Source of the DNA: Rouxiella chamberiensis
GTDB lineage: Bacteria; Pseudomonadota; Gammaproteobacteria; Enterobacterales; Enterobacteriaceae
Assembly: GCF_026967475.1 (NCBI RefSeq)
Contig: NZ_CP114058.1
Location: forward strand, 2,418,001 to 2,482,000
Direction: 5' to 3'
DNA length: 64,000 bases
Position 1 is the first letter of the stretch; every line of letters begins with the position of its first letter. A program made the position numbers and the translations under genes. Positions 1 through 13,592 of the stretch are shown piece after piece. The notes below the pieces were generated by a model. The model had not been told where the DNA came from, did no database searches, and saw nothing but the letters and a program-made list of their open reading frames with translations.

Positions 1-43
1 GGCCACAGAGCAGCAATAGCACCGGGCGAGAATAAGCGGACAT
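1..43 (-). CDS. ycaD: YcaD, MFS transporter, N-terminal fragment
   Basis: Only the first 14 codons lie in the window; the gene runs off the left edge. The peptide reads MSAYSRPVLLLLCG, which matches the start of the E. coli YcaD major facilitator protein (MSTYTQPVMLLLSG) position by position. A TGA lies in frame upstream, so the ATG at 43-41 is the first usable start. No good Shine-Dalgarno sequence is visible. In E. coli, dmsABC and ycaC separate serS from ycaD; here ycaD follows serS directly, in the same orientation, across a gap of about 370 bases. Identification rests on a short peptide plus synteny. Confidence 0.65.
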   Translation of the reverse strand, partial: MSAYSRPVLLLLCG

Positions 44-350
44 AGGGAATGAGCGACCAAAGAGAGTAGGAAATTGCGCGCATCATGCCATTCGGCCAAA
101 AAAAGTCAATTGGGCAAAATTGGGCATGCGCACAAACTGTATTCTCATGATTTAAATAACTAATCAATCGTCAATCAAGGGTCGCAATGGCTCAAAATGA
201 CCATTTCTCAACTGATTGATATTCAATAGTTTATCGTTTTTAAATCGACGATTAATTCATTAAAAATAAATGTTTTACGCGGCAGTCGATTAAAAAATAT
301 CGCTGATAAAAAAGGCGGGACAAAAAAGGCTAAAATTCGCTGACAAGGCA
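44..350. other. AT-rich intergenic region between serS and ycaD
   Basis: This stretch contains no plausible gene. It is AT-rich and must hold the promoter of ycaD, which is read leftward. I see no clear -35/-10 pair and no recognised operator. The dmsABC and ycaC genes that E. coli carries here are missing. Confidence 0.5.
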
Positions 351-382
351 TAAAAAAGGCCGACTGCGTGAACAATCGGCCT
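351..382 (-). terminator. Rho-independent terminator after serS
   Basis: A 7-bp inverted repeat, AGGCCGA at 357-363 and TCGGCCT at 376-382, has a 12-base loop. On the minus strand the stem is followed by a run of six T (complement of 352-357). It lies 29 bases after the serS stop. Confidence 0.85.
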
Positions 383-410
383 CAATCTATTATTCCCTTT
401 TGTATCGGTA

Positions 411-1724
<1,314 letters not shown>

Positions 1725-1809
1725 TTAAATAAAATTTTGAAGTTACAGGCTGCCTGAAACAGCAGCATGTCAAAGAGTTATCAGCCGTAACCTTACCGCA
1801 CCCGCAAAT

Positions 1810-3154
1810 TTATCGGTAGCGTTTTGTCGGGCTATTTTGATCTTGTTCAGTCAACCATGCCAGTTTCTCGCCGATTTTACCTTCCATCCCGCGTGCGGTC
1901 GGATAATAGTATCGGGTTTCGGCCATTTCGGCAGGGAAATAGCTCTCGCCAGCGGCATAGGCGTTGGGTTCGTCATGCGCGTAACGGTACTCCGCGCCTA
2001 ATCCCATCTCTTTCATCAGCTTGGTCGGCGCGTTGCGCAGATGTTCGGGCACGTCGTAATCTGCCTGTTCTTTGGCGTCGCGAAGCGCGGCCTTGAAGGC
2101 GGTATAAACGGCGTTGCTCTTCGGCGCACAGGCCAGATAGACGATGGCCTGCGCAATCGCCCTTTCGCCCTCCGCCGGGCCGACACGGGTAAAGCAGTCC
2201 CAGGCCGACACGGCAATCTGCATGGCGCGGGGATCGGCGTTGCCCACATCTTCGGAGGCAATCGCCAGAAGACGGCGGGCGACATACAGAGGATCCCCGC
2301 CTGCGGTAATTATGCGGGCATACCAGTACAGCGCGGCGTCAGGAGCCGAGCCGCGAATAGACTTGTGCACAGCGGAGATAAGGTCGTAATAGCGGTCACC
2401 CTTGTTATCGAAACGGGCGCTGCGTTCGCCGGAGATTTCGTTAAGCAGCTCGGGCGTCAGCACTCTTACGCCGTTGGCGTCGACTTCGGCCATATCGGCC
2501 ATCATCTCGATGCTGTTCAGCGCTCGACGGGCGTCTCCATTCACAAGCTCGGCCAGCATGCGTCGCGTTTGCGGTGGAATACGGATGTTTTGTCCGGCAT
2601 AACCGCGGTTCGCCGTTGCCCATCGCCTGATCGATGACCTTTTCGATGTCATCGGCGGTCAGAGCTTTAAGCAGATAGACACGGGCGCGAGACAGCAAGG
2701 CCGAGTTCAGCTCGAACGACGGGTTTTCGGTCGTCGCGCCGATAAAGGTAATGGTGCCGTCTTCGATGTGCGGCAAAAACGCATCCTGCTGACTTTTGTT
2801 GAAGCGATGCACTTCGTCGACAAACAGAATGGTGCGTCGGCCTGCATTTCGATTCTGACGGGCGCGCTCGATGGCTTCGCGGATCTCTTTAATGCCGGAG
2901 GTTACTGCCGATATCCGTTCGACATCGGCGTTGGCATAGCGGCCAATCAACTCTGCCAGCGTCGTTTTTCCGGTACCGGGCGGTCCCCACAGGATCATGG
3001 AGTGCAGCTGACCGGCTTCGATAGCGCGCGGCAACGGCTTGCCCGGCGCCAGCAGATGCTGCTGACCGATATATTCAGCCAGGGTTACCGGCCGCATTCT
3101 TGCGGCCAGTGGCTGAAATTCGTTATGGGAAAAATCGAGTGACAGATTGCTCAC
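1810..3154 (-). CDS. rarA: RarA (MgsA) AAA+ replication-recombination ATPase, one frameshift as read
   Basis: RarA is a clamp-loader-like AAA+ ATPase that acts at stalled replication forks. Walker A GPPGTGKT lies at residues 57-64 and Walker B FVDEVH at 111-116. The start is a GTG at 3154, giving VSNLSLDFS like the E. coli N terminus, preceded by GAGGAC and only 7 bases after the lolA stop. The reading frame breaks near residue 182. The minus strand reads GGCGAACCGCGG where GGCGAACGCGG is needed, that is, one extra G in the + strand at 2607-2608. Removing it joins both halves into 447 residues, exactly the E. coli length, so a sequencing error is more likely than a real pseudogene. Confidence 0.93.
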
Positions 3155-3161
3155 TAGGTCC

Positions 3162-3773
3162 TCACTGACGCTGGTCGTCCAGCGTAACCCCCTGCGGCGG
3201 GGTGAATTTGAATTTGGCATCATCAACGGCAGCATTCTGCTCGCCTTTCAGCGCGTAGGCGCTGCGCTGACCGTCCTGCTCAACGGCAGTAAAGCTCTTG
3301 ATGGTGCCGGATGGCGTCACGGTAATCGCAAACTGCTTGAGATTGCCGGTCGCCGATTTCGGGGTCAGATTAAAATCGTCGCCTTTCTGGGTCACGTTGT
3401 ATTTTGCCCAGTCGCTGCTGTCGTTGCGGGTAATCAGCATAAATGGCGTGTTGCCCGTGGCATTTTTCAGCCAGGTTGCCGTCACCTGCTCGACAAACGG
3501 ATTATAGAACCACAGCGTCTTGCCGTCGGAGACCAGAATGCTTTCATCCGGCGTGGTCATATGCCAGTTGAACAGGTTCGGACGTTTCACCCACAGCTGG
3601 CCTTCGCCCTGCTGGATGTTGGAGCCGTCATCACCGGTTACCGTCTGGGTGAAGCTGGCATGGAAAGTATTCAGCTTGCCGAGGCGGGTTTTTAAATCGC
3701 TGCTGGCATCGGCCAGTACAGATCCTGAAATAAATGCGGTCAACAAACAGCTTACAGCTAATAATTTTTTCAT
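3162..3773 (-). CDS. lolA: Outer-membrane lipoprotein carrier LolA
   Basis: LolA is the periplasmic chaperone that takes mature lipoproteins from LolCDE at the inner membrane and passes them to LolB at the outer membrane. The 203 residues equal the E. coli length. The signal peptide ([18 protein letters not shown]) is cut near residue 21. The core motif [34 protein letters not shown] is essentially that of E. coli. A longer in-frame reading starts 51 bases upstream, but the ATG at 3773 has GAGGT about 9 bases before it and begins the signal peptide, so I use it. The gene sits 7 bases upstream of rarA in an operon. Confidence 0.96.
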   Translation of the reverse strand: MKKLLAVSCLLTAFISGSVLADASSDLKTRLGKLNTFHASFTQTVTGDDGSNIQQGEGQLWVKRPNLFNWHMTTPDESILVSDGKTLWFYNPFVEQVTATWLKNATGNTPFMLITRNDSSDWAKYNVTQKGDDFNLTPKSATGNLKQFAITVTPSGTIKSFTAVEQDGQRSAYALKGEQNAAVDDAKFKFTPPQGVTLDDQRQ

Positions 3774-3978
3774 TGTTATTGTTACCTCAAAATCTATGGC
3801 GAACTGGACGACCTCTCCCAACAATTGGGGGATCCCCGGAAAAACAACCCCGAGCGCTAAACTTTAGCCTAGCCTTAAGGCCCTGCGATAGCTCAATTAT
3901 CTGAGAATTATAGGTTTTACGATTCTTTGCATTCTTGTCTTCGACAGCGCATGCCCTTCATGACGCGGCAGAATTGGC

Positions 3979-4000
3979 AAGGGCCGCAGCAGCGGCCCTT
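3979..4000. terminator. Hairpin after ftsK
   Basis: A perfect 9-bp stem (AAGGGCCGC / GCGGCCCTT) with a 4-base loop lies 33 bases after the ftsK stop. No clear T-run follows on either strand. It is either a weak terminator or a 3-prime stabilising hairpin between ftsK and lolA. Confidence 0.45.
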
Positions 4001-4032
4001 GAATTATTGACGCAATAACGGCTTGGGTTGAC

Positions 4033-7000
4033 TTAAGACTGCCCATTCGGTGCCGGTGCCAGCACTTCACGATTACCGTTATGACCGGGCGTACTGACGA
4101 TAGACTGCGCCTCCATCTGTTCAACGATTCGCGCCGCGCGGTTGTAACCGATACGGAACTGGCGCTGAACGCCGGAAATAGAGGCTCGACGTTTCTCGAC
4201 CACAAACTCGACCGCCTGATCGAACAGCGGATCAAGCTCTTCGCCCTCTTCCAGACCGCCGCCGCCTTCGCCTTCTTCACCGCCCTTGATGATGCTGTCG
4301 ATGTATTGCGGACGACCCCGCGCTTTCCAGTCCTGAACCACCGCGTGCACTTCCTGGTCACGCACGAACGCGCCATGAACACGGATAGGAATCGAGGAGT
4401 TCGGTGCCATGTAAAGCATGTCACCCATTCCGAGCAGGGACTCTGCGCCACCCTGATCGAGGATGGTTCGGGAGTCGATTTTGCTCGACACGGTAAAGGC
4501 GATACGCGTCGGGATGTTGGCCTTGATAAGGCCGGTAATCACGTCGACCGACGGACGCTGCGTCGCGAGCACCAGGTGAATCCCTGCTGCTCGCGCTTTC
4601 TGCGCCAGACGGGCAATCAGCTCTTCGACCTTTTTACCCACGGTCATCATCAGATCGGCGAATTCGTCGACCAGCACCACGATAAATGGCAGTTTCTCGA
4701 GCATTGGCGGCTCGGTGCCCATGCTGTCGCTCGGTTTCCAGAACGGGTCAGGAATAGGACGACCCATGTCTTCCGCTTCTTTCACCCGCTCGTTGTAACC
4801 GGCCAGATTACGCACGCCCAGCGCGGACATCAGCTTGTAACGACGCTCCATCTCGCCGACACACCAGCGCAGCGCATTGGCTGCATCTTTCATGTCGGTC
4901 ACCACTTCGGTCAGCAGATGCGGAATGCCTTCATACACGGACAACTCGAGCATTTTCGGGTCGATCATGATGAAACGCACGTCTTCCGGCGTTGCCTTGT
5001 ACAACATGCTGAGGATCATGGCGTTCACGCCGACCGATTTACCGGAACCGGTGGTACCGGCTACCAGCAGGTGCGGCATTTTCGCCAAATCGGCCACCAC
5101 CGGCTCACCGGCGATGTCTTTACCCAGCACGACCGTCAACGGCGACGGATCGTTTTTAAACTGCGGACAATCCAGCACTTCGCGCAGATAAACGGTCTGA
5201 CGTTTCTTGTTCGGCAACTCAAGCCCGACATAAGGCTTGCCCGGAATCACTTCCACGATACGCACGGCCACGGTAGACAGTGAGCGCGCAAGATCGCGGG
5301 AGAGATTCGAGATACGCGCGGCTTTTACGCCCGGTGCCAAATCCAGTTCGAAACGGGTAATCACAGGCCCCGGCAGTTTGTCGACCACTTCTGCCTTGAT
5401 GCGATAGTCGTTGAGGCGCGCCTCGATGAGCTGGGCGGTCTGCTCAAGCGCAAACATATCGACCGGCTCTTCGGTGGCAGGCGCAGAGGTCAGGAGATCC
5501 AGACTCGGCAACGGCGTCGTCGGTTTGCTCAGCGGTTGATCGTTGCGCATCAGGAACGGGTGAATCAGGCTGTCCATCGCCGGTTTAGGTGGCTCGACGG
5601 GCTGCTGTGGCTCCACATATTTCTGCGGCTCGACGGGCTGCGGCGCGCCATACTGCGAATGCGGTTCTGCATAAACCTGGGGCTCTACCCGCTGCGGCTG
5701 CTGCGAATAATGCGGCGGCTCGACCTGCTGACGCGGTTCGGTAGCCGCTTGCGCATGCTGACCATAGGTCGCGGGTTGCGTCGATGCTTCAACCTGTGGC
5801 GAGAGTGTAAACAGCGGTTCGACCGGCGTATCATCAATCAAATCGGCCATCGGCGAGAAATTGAAGGCGTCATGAGTGCTGATATTGTGCGGCGAAACGG
5901 GCGCGGTCTGCTCAGGCTGCCGGCGAACGGGCTCCTGATACTGTGGCGTTGTTGGCGGCACCGGCGCGGCCTGATAACGGGCCTGCTCGCGTTCGGCAAA
6001 GGCCTGACGCAGTTGCGCCTGCATCAGCGCCTCTTCGTCATCTTCGATAACCGGCTCGGCGTCGGCGGAGTGCACATTGGCAGTCTCGACCTCGGCGGTT
6101 TCGCCATAGCGCTGATTCTGCTGCTCGACCCATGCCTGACGCAGTGCGGCCTGCTGCTGTTCTTCTTCCTCTTCGGCAGAAGACACCCCTGAAGGCGGCT
6201 GCTGTGCCTGCGCTTCGCGTGCCAGACGAGCCGCTTCCTGCTCCTGCTGCTCGGCGATGCGCTGCGAAGGCAGTTTGATGCCGTAGGAGGCCATTTCGCG
6301 ACGGGTAGGCAATTTGACCGGATTAGGGCGAGGCAACTCGGGGCCGAATCCTTTCTTGATTTGCGGATTATCGTCGCTGGTGGCGCTGAACGCAGGCATA
6401 AAGGTGTTGGCGGCTTCGGCAGCAGAAGCTTTGCCCGCCTGTGCCAGACCGGTCGCCAGCGCGGCCGTCGCGGCAATGCTTGCGGCATCCGGCGGGGCCG
6501 TGAACTCGAACGGAGAACGGTCGTGATGCGGTTCGGCAACCTGATTCCAGTCGCCCATCTGCGGCTCGTCATAACGGCGAGACGAGGTTTCGGCCGGCGA
6601 CTGAACGTGACGAGGCGCCGGCGTCTCTTCCGGGATCTCGAAACTGTACAGCGGCGGCGTTGCCTCCGGCTCCTGCACATATTGCTGTGAAGCAGAATGA
6701 GCAGACGTCGTGGCGGAAGGCGTTGGCTGCGGCGTTGCAGCCTGAACTGGCATCTCGACAGGCGACTGGGCCTGCGCGTCGACATGCGGCGCAGAGGCTG
6801 GCGTGACCGTTGCCGCGTTTTCGGCAAGCGGCTGCGTGGCGGCATTGGCCGGTGCAGCAGGCTGTGGCGCAGCGGACTGACCCACGGCCGGTGCCGAGAA
6901 CAGCACGTCGTCTTCGTCATCGCCCATAGCCGCAGCAGAAATCGTCACCGCATCGGCGGCGGCAACCTGTGCAGGCGATGCCGGCGTATGATGCGCCTCA

Positions 7001-7698
7001 TTGCCCTCTTTCGACTGATTCTTCAGCAGCGTGTCGTCGTGTTCTTCATCGTAGTCGTAGTCATACGCTTCGTCATCGCGACGCGAACGGTTGGTCATGA
7101 AGGTGGTCGCACCCAGCACGGTGCCGCCAATCTTTTCGGCGATGGTTAACCAGGACCAGCCCGTAAACAGGGTCAGACCGGCCGCCCATACGCAAAGCAG
7201 CACAAGCGTTGCGCCCACGTTGTTGAACCACGGCGTCATGGCGGTGCCGAGCAGACTGCCGATCACCCCGCCCGAGGCGAAGTAGTAAAGGTCGTCGATA
7301 TTGAGCGATGCCAGACCACAAGACGTGAGAATGAGCGCCAACGTGCCTATCAGACGTAGCGAAAGGGTAAAGAAATCAATGTAATCCTGACTGTCTCGCT
7401 GTCGGAAAGAGGCCCAGCAGAGGCAAATCATGATAGGTGGAATGGCGTAGGCCAGCACCCCGAAAATAAAGAACAGCGTATCGGCCATCCAGGCACCGAC
7501 ACCGCCTCCCAAATTATGGATAGGACCGTGCCAGGAGGTCTGGGACCAACTCGGATCGGACGGATTGAAACTGAGTAATGCCGCCATCAAATAAATGGCA
7601 AACACCGCCACCACAACCAGCACAGCCTCCAGAATTCGTCGGCTTCCGCTCAGTTTTCTCAAGGTAACGTCTTTGTCTTCTGTATATTCCTGGCTCAA
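4033..7698 (-). CDS. ftsK: DNA translocase FtsK
   Basis: FtsK is the divisome protein that anchors at the septum and pumps DNA toward dif for XerCD chromosome-dimer resolution. At 1221 residues it is shorter than E. coli FtsK (1329); the difference is in the linker. The N-terminal ~200 residues carry the transmembrane segments, with the conserved stretch [23 protein letters not shown] Pro/Gln/Ala/Glu-rich linker follows, with reiterated VEPP/VEPQ units around 640-706. The RecA-like motor has Walker A GTTGSGKS near residue 878, and the C-terminal gamma winged-helix ([19 protein letters not shown]) reads KOPS. It starts at ATG 7698, between lrp and lolA as in E. coli. Confidence 0.97.
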   Translation of the reverse strand: MSQEYTEDKDVTLRKLSGSRRILEAVLVVVAVFAIYLMAALLSFNPSDPSWSQTSWHGPIHNLGGGVGAWMADTLFFIFGVLAYAIPPIMICLCWASFRQRDSQDYIDFFTLSLRLIGTLALILTSCGLASLNIDDLYYFASGGVIGSLLGTAMTPWFNNVGATLVLLCVWAAGLTLFTGWSWLTIAEKIGGTVLGATTFMTNRSRRDDEAYDYDYDEEHDDTLLKNQSKEGNEAHHTPASPAQVAAADAVTISAAAMGDDEDDVLFSAPAVGQSAAPQPAAPANAATQPLAENAATVTPASAPHVDAQAQSPVEMPVQAATPQPTPSATTSAHSASQQYVQEPEATPPLYSFEIPEETPAPRHVQSPAETSSRRYDEPQMGDWNQVAEPHHDRSPFEFTAPPDAASIAATAALATGLAQAGKASAAEAANTFMPAFSATSDDNPQIKKGFGPELPRPNPVKLPTRREMASYGIKLPSQRIAEQQEQEAARLAREAQAQQPPSGVSSAEEEEEQQQAALRQAWVEQQNQRYGETAEVETANVHSADAEPVIEDDEEALMQAQLRQAFAEREQARYQAAPVPPTTPQYQEPVRRQPEQTAPVSPHNISTHDAFNFSPMADLIDDTPVEPLFTLSPQVEASTQPATYGQHAQAATEPRQQVEPPHYSQQPQRVEPQVYAEPHSQYGAPQPVEPQKYVEPQQPVEPPKPAMDSLIHPFLMRNDQPLSKPTTPLPSLDLLTSAPATEEPVDMFALEQTAQLIEARLNDYRIKAEVVDKLPGPVITRFELDLAPGVKAARISNLSRDLARSLSTVAVRIVEVIPGKPYVGLELPNKKRQTVYLREVLDCPQFKNDPSPLTVVLGKDIAGEPVVADLAKMPHLLVAGTTGSGKSVGVNAMILSMLYKATPEDVRFIMIDPKMLELSVYEGIPHLLTEVVTDMKDAANALRWCVGEMERRYKLMSALGVRNLAGYNERVKEAEDMGRPIPDPFWKPSDSMGTEPPMLEKLPFIVVLVDEFADLMMTVGKKVEELIARLAQKARAAGIHLVLATQRPSVDVITGLIKANIPTRIAFTVSSKIDSRTILDQGGAESLLGMGDMLYMAPNSSIPIRVHGAFVRDQEVHAVVQDWKARGRPQYIDSIIKGGEEGEGGGGLEEGEELDPLFDQAVEFVVEKRRASISGVQRQFRIGYNRAARIVEQMEAQSIVSTPGHNGNREVLAPAPNGQS

Positions 7699-7824
7699 GA
7701 AAGGCTCTCCAGGTTCCTGTGAACTGAAATAGCGATAGCGCCGGGAACAAACCCCGACGCCAGAGCTGTATGAATAAACAGGAGTGTAGCGAAATAAATT
7801 AGGTTTTGCACCTGAACCTTTTGC

Positions 7825-8319
7825 TTACCGGGTCTTAATTACCAGGCGGTTAGTCTGTTTCACTTCTTCCATGACCACATAGGTACGGGTGTCGTTAACG
7901 CCCGGCAAACGAAGCAACGTTTCGCCCAGCAGTTTACGGTAAGCAGACATATCCGGTACACGCGTTTTCAACAAATAGTCGAAGTCGCCGGAGACCAGGT
8001 GACACTCCTGAATATCTTCTAGTTTTTGTACTGCTGCATTGAATTGCTCAAACACATCCGGTGCGCCACGGTTGAGGGTAATCTCAACGAACACCAGCAA
8101 CGATGCATCCAGATAGTGAGGATTAAGCAACGCAGTGTAGCCATGAATGAAGTTTTGACGTTCCAGACGGCGAACGCGCTCCAGACATGGTGTAGGCGAC
8201 AAACCTACACGTTTTGAAAGCTCGACGTTAGAGATCCGGCCATCCTTTTGCAGCTCATTAAGAATGTTACGGTCAATACGGTCGAGATCTTTACCCGGAC
8301 GCTTCTTGTTATCTACCAT
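7825..8319 (-). CDS. lrp: Leucine-responsive regulatory protein Lrp
   Basis: Lrp is the global feast/famine regulator of amino-acid metabolism, and binds DNA as octamers and hexadecamers. The 164 residues are nearly identical to E. coli Lrp. The N-terminal HTH (NVELSKRVGLSPTPCLERVRRLE) is followed by the RAM effector domain (LVFVEITLNRGAPDVFEQF..). A GTG- or ATG-extended frame exists upstream, but the ATG at 8319 begins MVDNKKRPGKDLDRIDRN, the known N terminus. Lrp is divergent from trxB with a 600-base gap, and ftsK lies downstream in the same direction, as in E. coli. Confidence 0.97.
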   Translation of the reverse strand: MVDNKKRPGKDLDRIDRNILNELQKDGRISNVELSKRVGLSPTPCLERVRRLERQNFIHGYTALLNPHYLDASLLVFVEITLNRGAPDVFEQFNAAVQKLEDIQECHLVSGDFDYLLKTRVPDMSAYRKLLGETLLRLPGVNDTRTYVVMEEVKQTNRLVIKTR

Positions 8320-9890
<1,571 letters not shown>

Positions 9891-9923
9891 TCTGCCTGAC
9901 TCTCTTTAACAGTCAGTGCAAAC

Positions 9924-9949
9924 AGGGCGGCCTTCGGGTCGCCTTTTTT
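9924..9949 (+). terminator. Rho-independent terminator after trxB
   Basis: GGCGGCC at 9926-9932 pairs with GGTCGCC at 9937-9943 (one G-T pair) around a TTCG tetraloop. Six T follow. It ends the trxB transcript 33 bases after the stop. Confidence 0.9.
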
Positions 9950-10093
9950 ATTGCGGCTTTTTCTCGGCCTCAAGTGTTCATCTCGCGAAAGACCCTGTAG
10001 ACTATGCGGGCTTTCCATTTCGCCTGGAAATCAGGGTTGGAAGCACCTTGGCGTGCTTTTGGAATCACCTATTCTGCATTCGGGCTTCGCGCA

Positions 10094-11866
10094 ATGAATA
10101 AAACACGGCAACAAGAACTCCTCCGCTGGCTCAAACAACAGAGCGGCCGAGCGAAAAAATGGACGCGGCTTTCCATGATGCTCGGCCTGCTTTCCGGTCT
10201 GCTGATTCTGGCGCAGGCATGGCTGCTCGCAGGGTTGCTGCATCATCTTGTCGTTCTGCACACTCCACGCAGCGCACTGTGGCAAAACTTTCTCTTTCTG
10301 GCGCTCACCTTTGTGCTGCGCGCGGGCGTCACCTGGCTGCGCGAACAGGTCGGCTTTATCTGCGGTCGCCTTGTTCGCGAGGCGATGCGAAAACAGGTGC
10401 TGGATCGCCTGCATCAACTTGGCCCGGCCTGGATAAAAGGCAAACCGGCCGGAAGCTGGGCAACGCTTATCCTCGAGCAAATCGAAGAGATGCAGGACTA
10501 TTACGCGCGCTATCTTCCGCAAATTTCACTGGCGGGGATCATTCCACTGCTGATTCTGGTCAGCGTCTTTCCGATTAACTGGGCTGCCGGCCTGATTCTG
10601 CTGGTCACCGCCCCGCTCATTCCGCTGTTTATGGCGCTGGTCGGCATGGGCGCGGCGGATGCCAATCGCCGCAACTTTCAGGCACTGGCGCGGCTCGGCG
10701 GACAATTTCTCGACAGCCTGCGCGGGCTTGACACGCTACGGCTGTTCAACCGCGCCGAGGCCGAGCTTGCGCAAATAACCGCCTCGACAGAGGATTTCCG
10801 CGCCCGCACGATGGACGTGCTGCGACTGGCCTTTCTCTCATCCGCCGTGCTGGAATTTTTTGCCTCGATTTCCATTGCCGTGGTCGCCGTATACTTTGGT
10901 TTTTCCTATATGGGCGAGCTGAATTTCGGGCATTACGGCACGCCGATCACCCTGTTTTCGGGCTTTCTGGTGCTGATTCTGGCACCCGAGTTTTTCCAGC
11001 CGCTGCGCGATCTCGGGGTATTTTATCATGCCAAGGCGCAGGCCGTGGGCGCGGCAGAAAGTCTGGTCGCCTTTTTAGGTGCCGAAGGGACACCTCCTTC
11101 CTGCGGTCAACAGCCCTGGAAAGATGCCGGTCCTGTCACCCTCGAGGCCCTCGACCTCATCGTGCTTTCGCCGCAGGGCGAGAGACTCGCGGGTCCCCTT
11201 AACTTTACGCTGGCAGCGGGCCGCCGTGTGGCGATTGTCGGGCTGAGCGGCGCCGGTAAAAGTTCGCTGCTCAACGTCTTGCTCGGGTTTTTACCCTATC
11301 GCGGTCAACTGCGGGTCAACGGCTGCGAGCTGCGCGAGATTGCGGTAGACGACTGGCGGCAGCACCTCGGCTGGGTAGGGCAAAACCCTCATCTGCCGGA
11401 ATCCACGATAAGGGAAAACATTATGCTGGGTCAGCCGAACGTCGGCCTGCAACGGCTCGAAGACGCTATCTTGCAGGCCCATGTCGATGAATTTACCGCG
11501 CAGCTGCCACAGGGAATCGACACGCCTATCGGCGAAGAGGCGGCGCGGCTTTCCGTCGGGCAGGCGCAGCGTGTGGCCGTGGCTCGCGCCCTTTTGTCTC
11601 CATGCGCACTTTTGCTGCTCGACGAACCGGCGGCGAGCCTCGATGCCGACAGCGAACGGCGGGTGATGCACGCGCTCAATCAGGCGGCGAAACGCCAGAC
11701 CACGCTGCTGGTCACGCATCGGCTTGAAGACACCGCGCAGTATGACGAGGTGTGGGTCATGGAAAACGGCATGCTGGTCGAGCAAGGTCATTATCAGCCG
11801 CTGGTTGCCCGCAACGGGCGGTTTGCCAGCCTGCTCACTCAGCGCATTTCGGAGCCACAGTCATGA
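10094..11866 (+). CDS. cydD: CydD, glutathione/cysteine ABC exporter subunit
   Basis: CydD is one half of the CydDC heterodimeric inner-membrane ABC transporter that exports glutathione and cysteine and is needed to assemble cytochrome bd. The 590 residues have an N-terminal six-helix transmembrane domain and a C-terminal ATPase. Walker A GLSGAGKSS is near 383, the signature RLSVGQAQRVAVARAL near 487, and Walker B LLLLDEPAASLD near 508. The frame is open for 90 bases upstream, but the ATG at 10094 gives MNKTRQQELLRWLKQQS, the E. coli N terminus. Its stop overlaps the cydC start in an ATGA, so the pair is translationally coupled. Confidence 0.96.
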   Translation: MNKTRQQELLRWLKQQSGRAKKWTRLSMMLGLLSGLLILAQAWLLAGLLHHLVVLHTPRSALWQNFLFLALTFVLRAGVTWLREQVGFICGRLVREAMRKQVLDRLHQLGPAWIKGKPAGSWATLILEQIEEMQDYYARYLPQISLAGIIPLLILVSVFPINWAAGLILLVTAPLIPLFMALVGMGAADANRRNFQALARLGGQFLDSLRGLDTLRLFNRAEAELAQITASTEDFRARTMDVLRLAFLSSAVLEFFASISIAVVAVYFGFSYMGELNFGHYGTPITLFSGFLVLILAPEFFQPLRDLGVFYHAKAQAVGAAESLVAFLGAEGTPPSCGQQPWKDAGPVTLEALDLIVLSPQGERLAGPLNFTLAAGRRVAIVGLSGAGKSSLLNVLLGFLPYRGQLRVNGCELREIAVDDWRQHLGWVGQNPHLPESTIRENIMLGQPNVGLQRLEDAILQAHVDEFTAQLPQGIDTPIGEEAARLSVGQAQRVAVARALLSPCALLLLDEPAASLDADSERRVMHALNQAAKRQTTLLVTHRLEDTAQYDEVWVMENGMLVEQGHYQPLVARNGRFASLLTQRISEPQS

Positions 11867-13523
11867 GAACCTTGCTGCCGTTTCTGGCGCTTTACCGCCG
11901 CCACTGGATTCGCATGGCCCTCGGGATTTTGCTTGCCATTGTGACACTGCTGGCCAGCATCGGCCTGCTGACCCTGTCGGGTTGGTTCCTGGCTGCCGCC
12001 TCGCTCGCGGGGCTGGCCGGGATCTACAGCTTTAACTACATGCTTCCCGCGGCAGGCGTGCGCGGAGCTGCCATTATTCGCACCGCCGGACGCTATGCCG
12101 AAAGACTCGCCAGCCACGACGCCACCTTCCGCGTGCTGGCGCATCTGCGTGTATTTACGTTCAGTAAACTGCTGCCGCTCACGCCGGGCGGACTGGCAGG
12201 CTTTCAGAAAGCTGAACTGCTGAACCGGCTGGTGGCCGATGTCGATACCCTCGACCATCTGTATCTGCGGGTGATTTCTCCGCTGATCGCCGCGCTGGCC
12301 GTTATTGTGGTGGTGACTTTCGGCATGAGTTTTCTGGATGTTCATCTGGCCCTGCTGCTGGGCGGCATCATGCTGGCGCTGCTTTTGCTGCTGCCCCTCG
12401 CGTTTTACCGCGCCGGAAAACCGCTCGGGCGTGACCTCACCCATCTGCGCGGCGAGTATCGTACGCAACTCGATGGCTGGTTGCAGGCGCAGGCCGAACT
12501 GGTGATTTTCGGGGCGCAGGCGAGTCGACGACAACAGCTGGATGCCGTCGAACGCCGCTGGATGCATCGCCAGCAGCAGCAAGCCAGACTCTCCGGACTT
12601 TCGCAGGCGCTAATGATTGCCGCCTCGGGCCTGACCGTTTGCCTGCTGTTATGGCTCGCGGCAGGGGTATCGACGCATTGCCCGAACCGGGTGCGCTGCT
12701 GGCGCTGTTTGTGTTCACGCCGCTGGCGGCCTTTGAAGCGCTGGGTCCCGTGGCGGGCGCGTTCCCGCATGTGGGTCAGGTTGTGGCCTCGGCAGAACGG
12801 GTCAGTCAGATTATCGGTCAGCAACCCGCTGTCACGTTTCCTATACAGGGCGCGTCTTCTGCGGCGACGGCGCACGTGTCGATACGGCACGTCAGCTTCC
12901 GTTACCCTTTTCAACCGTTCGAGGTGCTCAAAGACATTACGCTTGAAATCCGCGCGGGTGAGCACGTTGTGCTGCTTGGCAAAACCGGCTGCGGAAAATC
13001 GACGCTGGCACAACTGTTAACCCGCGCCTGGGACCCTCAGCAGGGCCATATTCTGCTTAACGGTGTTTCGTTGGAAGATTATCAACAATCGACCCTGCGC
13101 AGCATGGTGACCGTGTTAAGCCAGCGTGTTCACGTCTTTAACGCTACGCTTCGCGATAATCTGCTGCTTGCCGCGCCCGCCAGTGATGACGCGGCTCTTG
13201 CCGTGGCGTTAAGTCAGGTTGATTTGCAGGCATTACTGGAAAATAGCGGGCTTGATGCCTGGCTGGGTGAAGGCGGCCGTCAGCTTTCGGGCGGCGAACA
13301 GCGAAGGCTGGGGCTGGCGCGTGCCTTGCTGCACGATGCGCCGCTGTGGATCCTCGACGAGCCCACCGAAGGACTGGATGCCGAAACCGAGCGCCATATC
13401 CTGACGCTGCTCGACACCCATTGCCGAGATAAAACCCTGCTGCTTATCACGCATCGGCTGACAGGGCTGGAAAAAATGGATCGCCGAATCACGATGGAAG
13501 CAGGCAGGATAATTTCGCCCTAA
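11863..13523 (+). CDS. cydC: CydC, glutathione/cysteine ABC exporter subunit, one frameshift as read
   Basis: CydC is the partner of CydD. It starts at the ATG in the ATGA overlap (MRTLLPFLALYRRHW). The transmembrane domain is followed by an ATPase with Walker A GKTGCGKST near 372, signature LSGGEQRRLGLARALL and Walker B LWILDEPTEGLD. The frame breaks after WLAAG, at a GGGG run at 12664-12667 where five G are needed. With the base restored, the protein is 553 residues. Even so, it stops about 20 residues short of the E. coli C terminus, ending MEAGRIISP. None of the reading frames beyond the stop resembles the missing tail, so the short end may be natural. Confidence 0.92.
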
Positions 13524-13592
13524 ACTCATCTATAATCAGGCAAACTTATTATATTTCAGGGAGCGCGCGCTCCCGCAGATTTCAGGAATGCT

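Noticed and set aside
4081..5283. 400-codon open frame opposite ftsK
   Set aside because: It lies against the most conserved part of the FtsK motor and mirrors its codon pattern. No ribosome site or domain.
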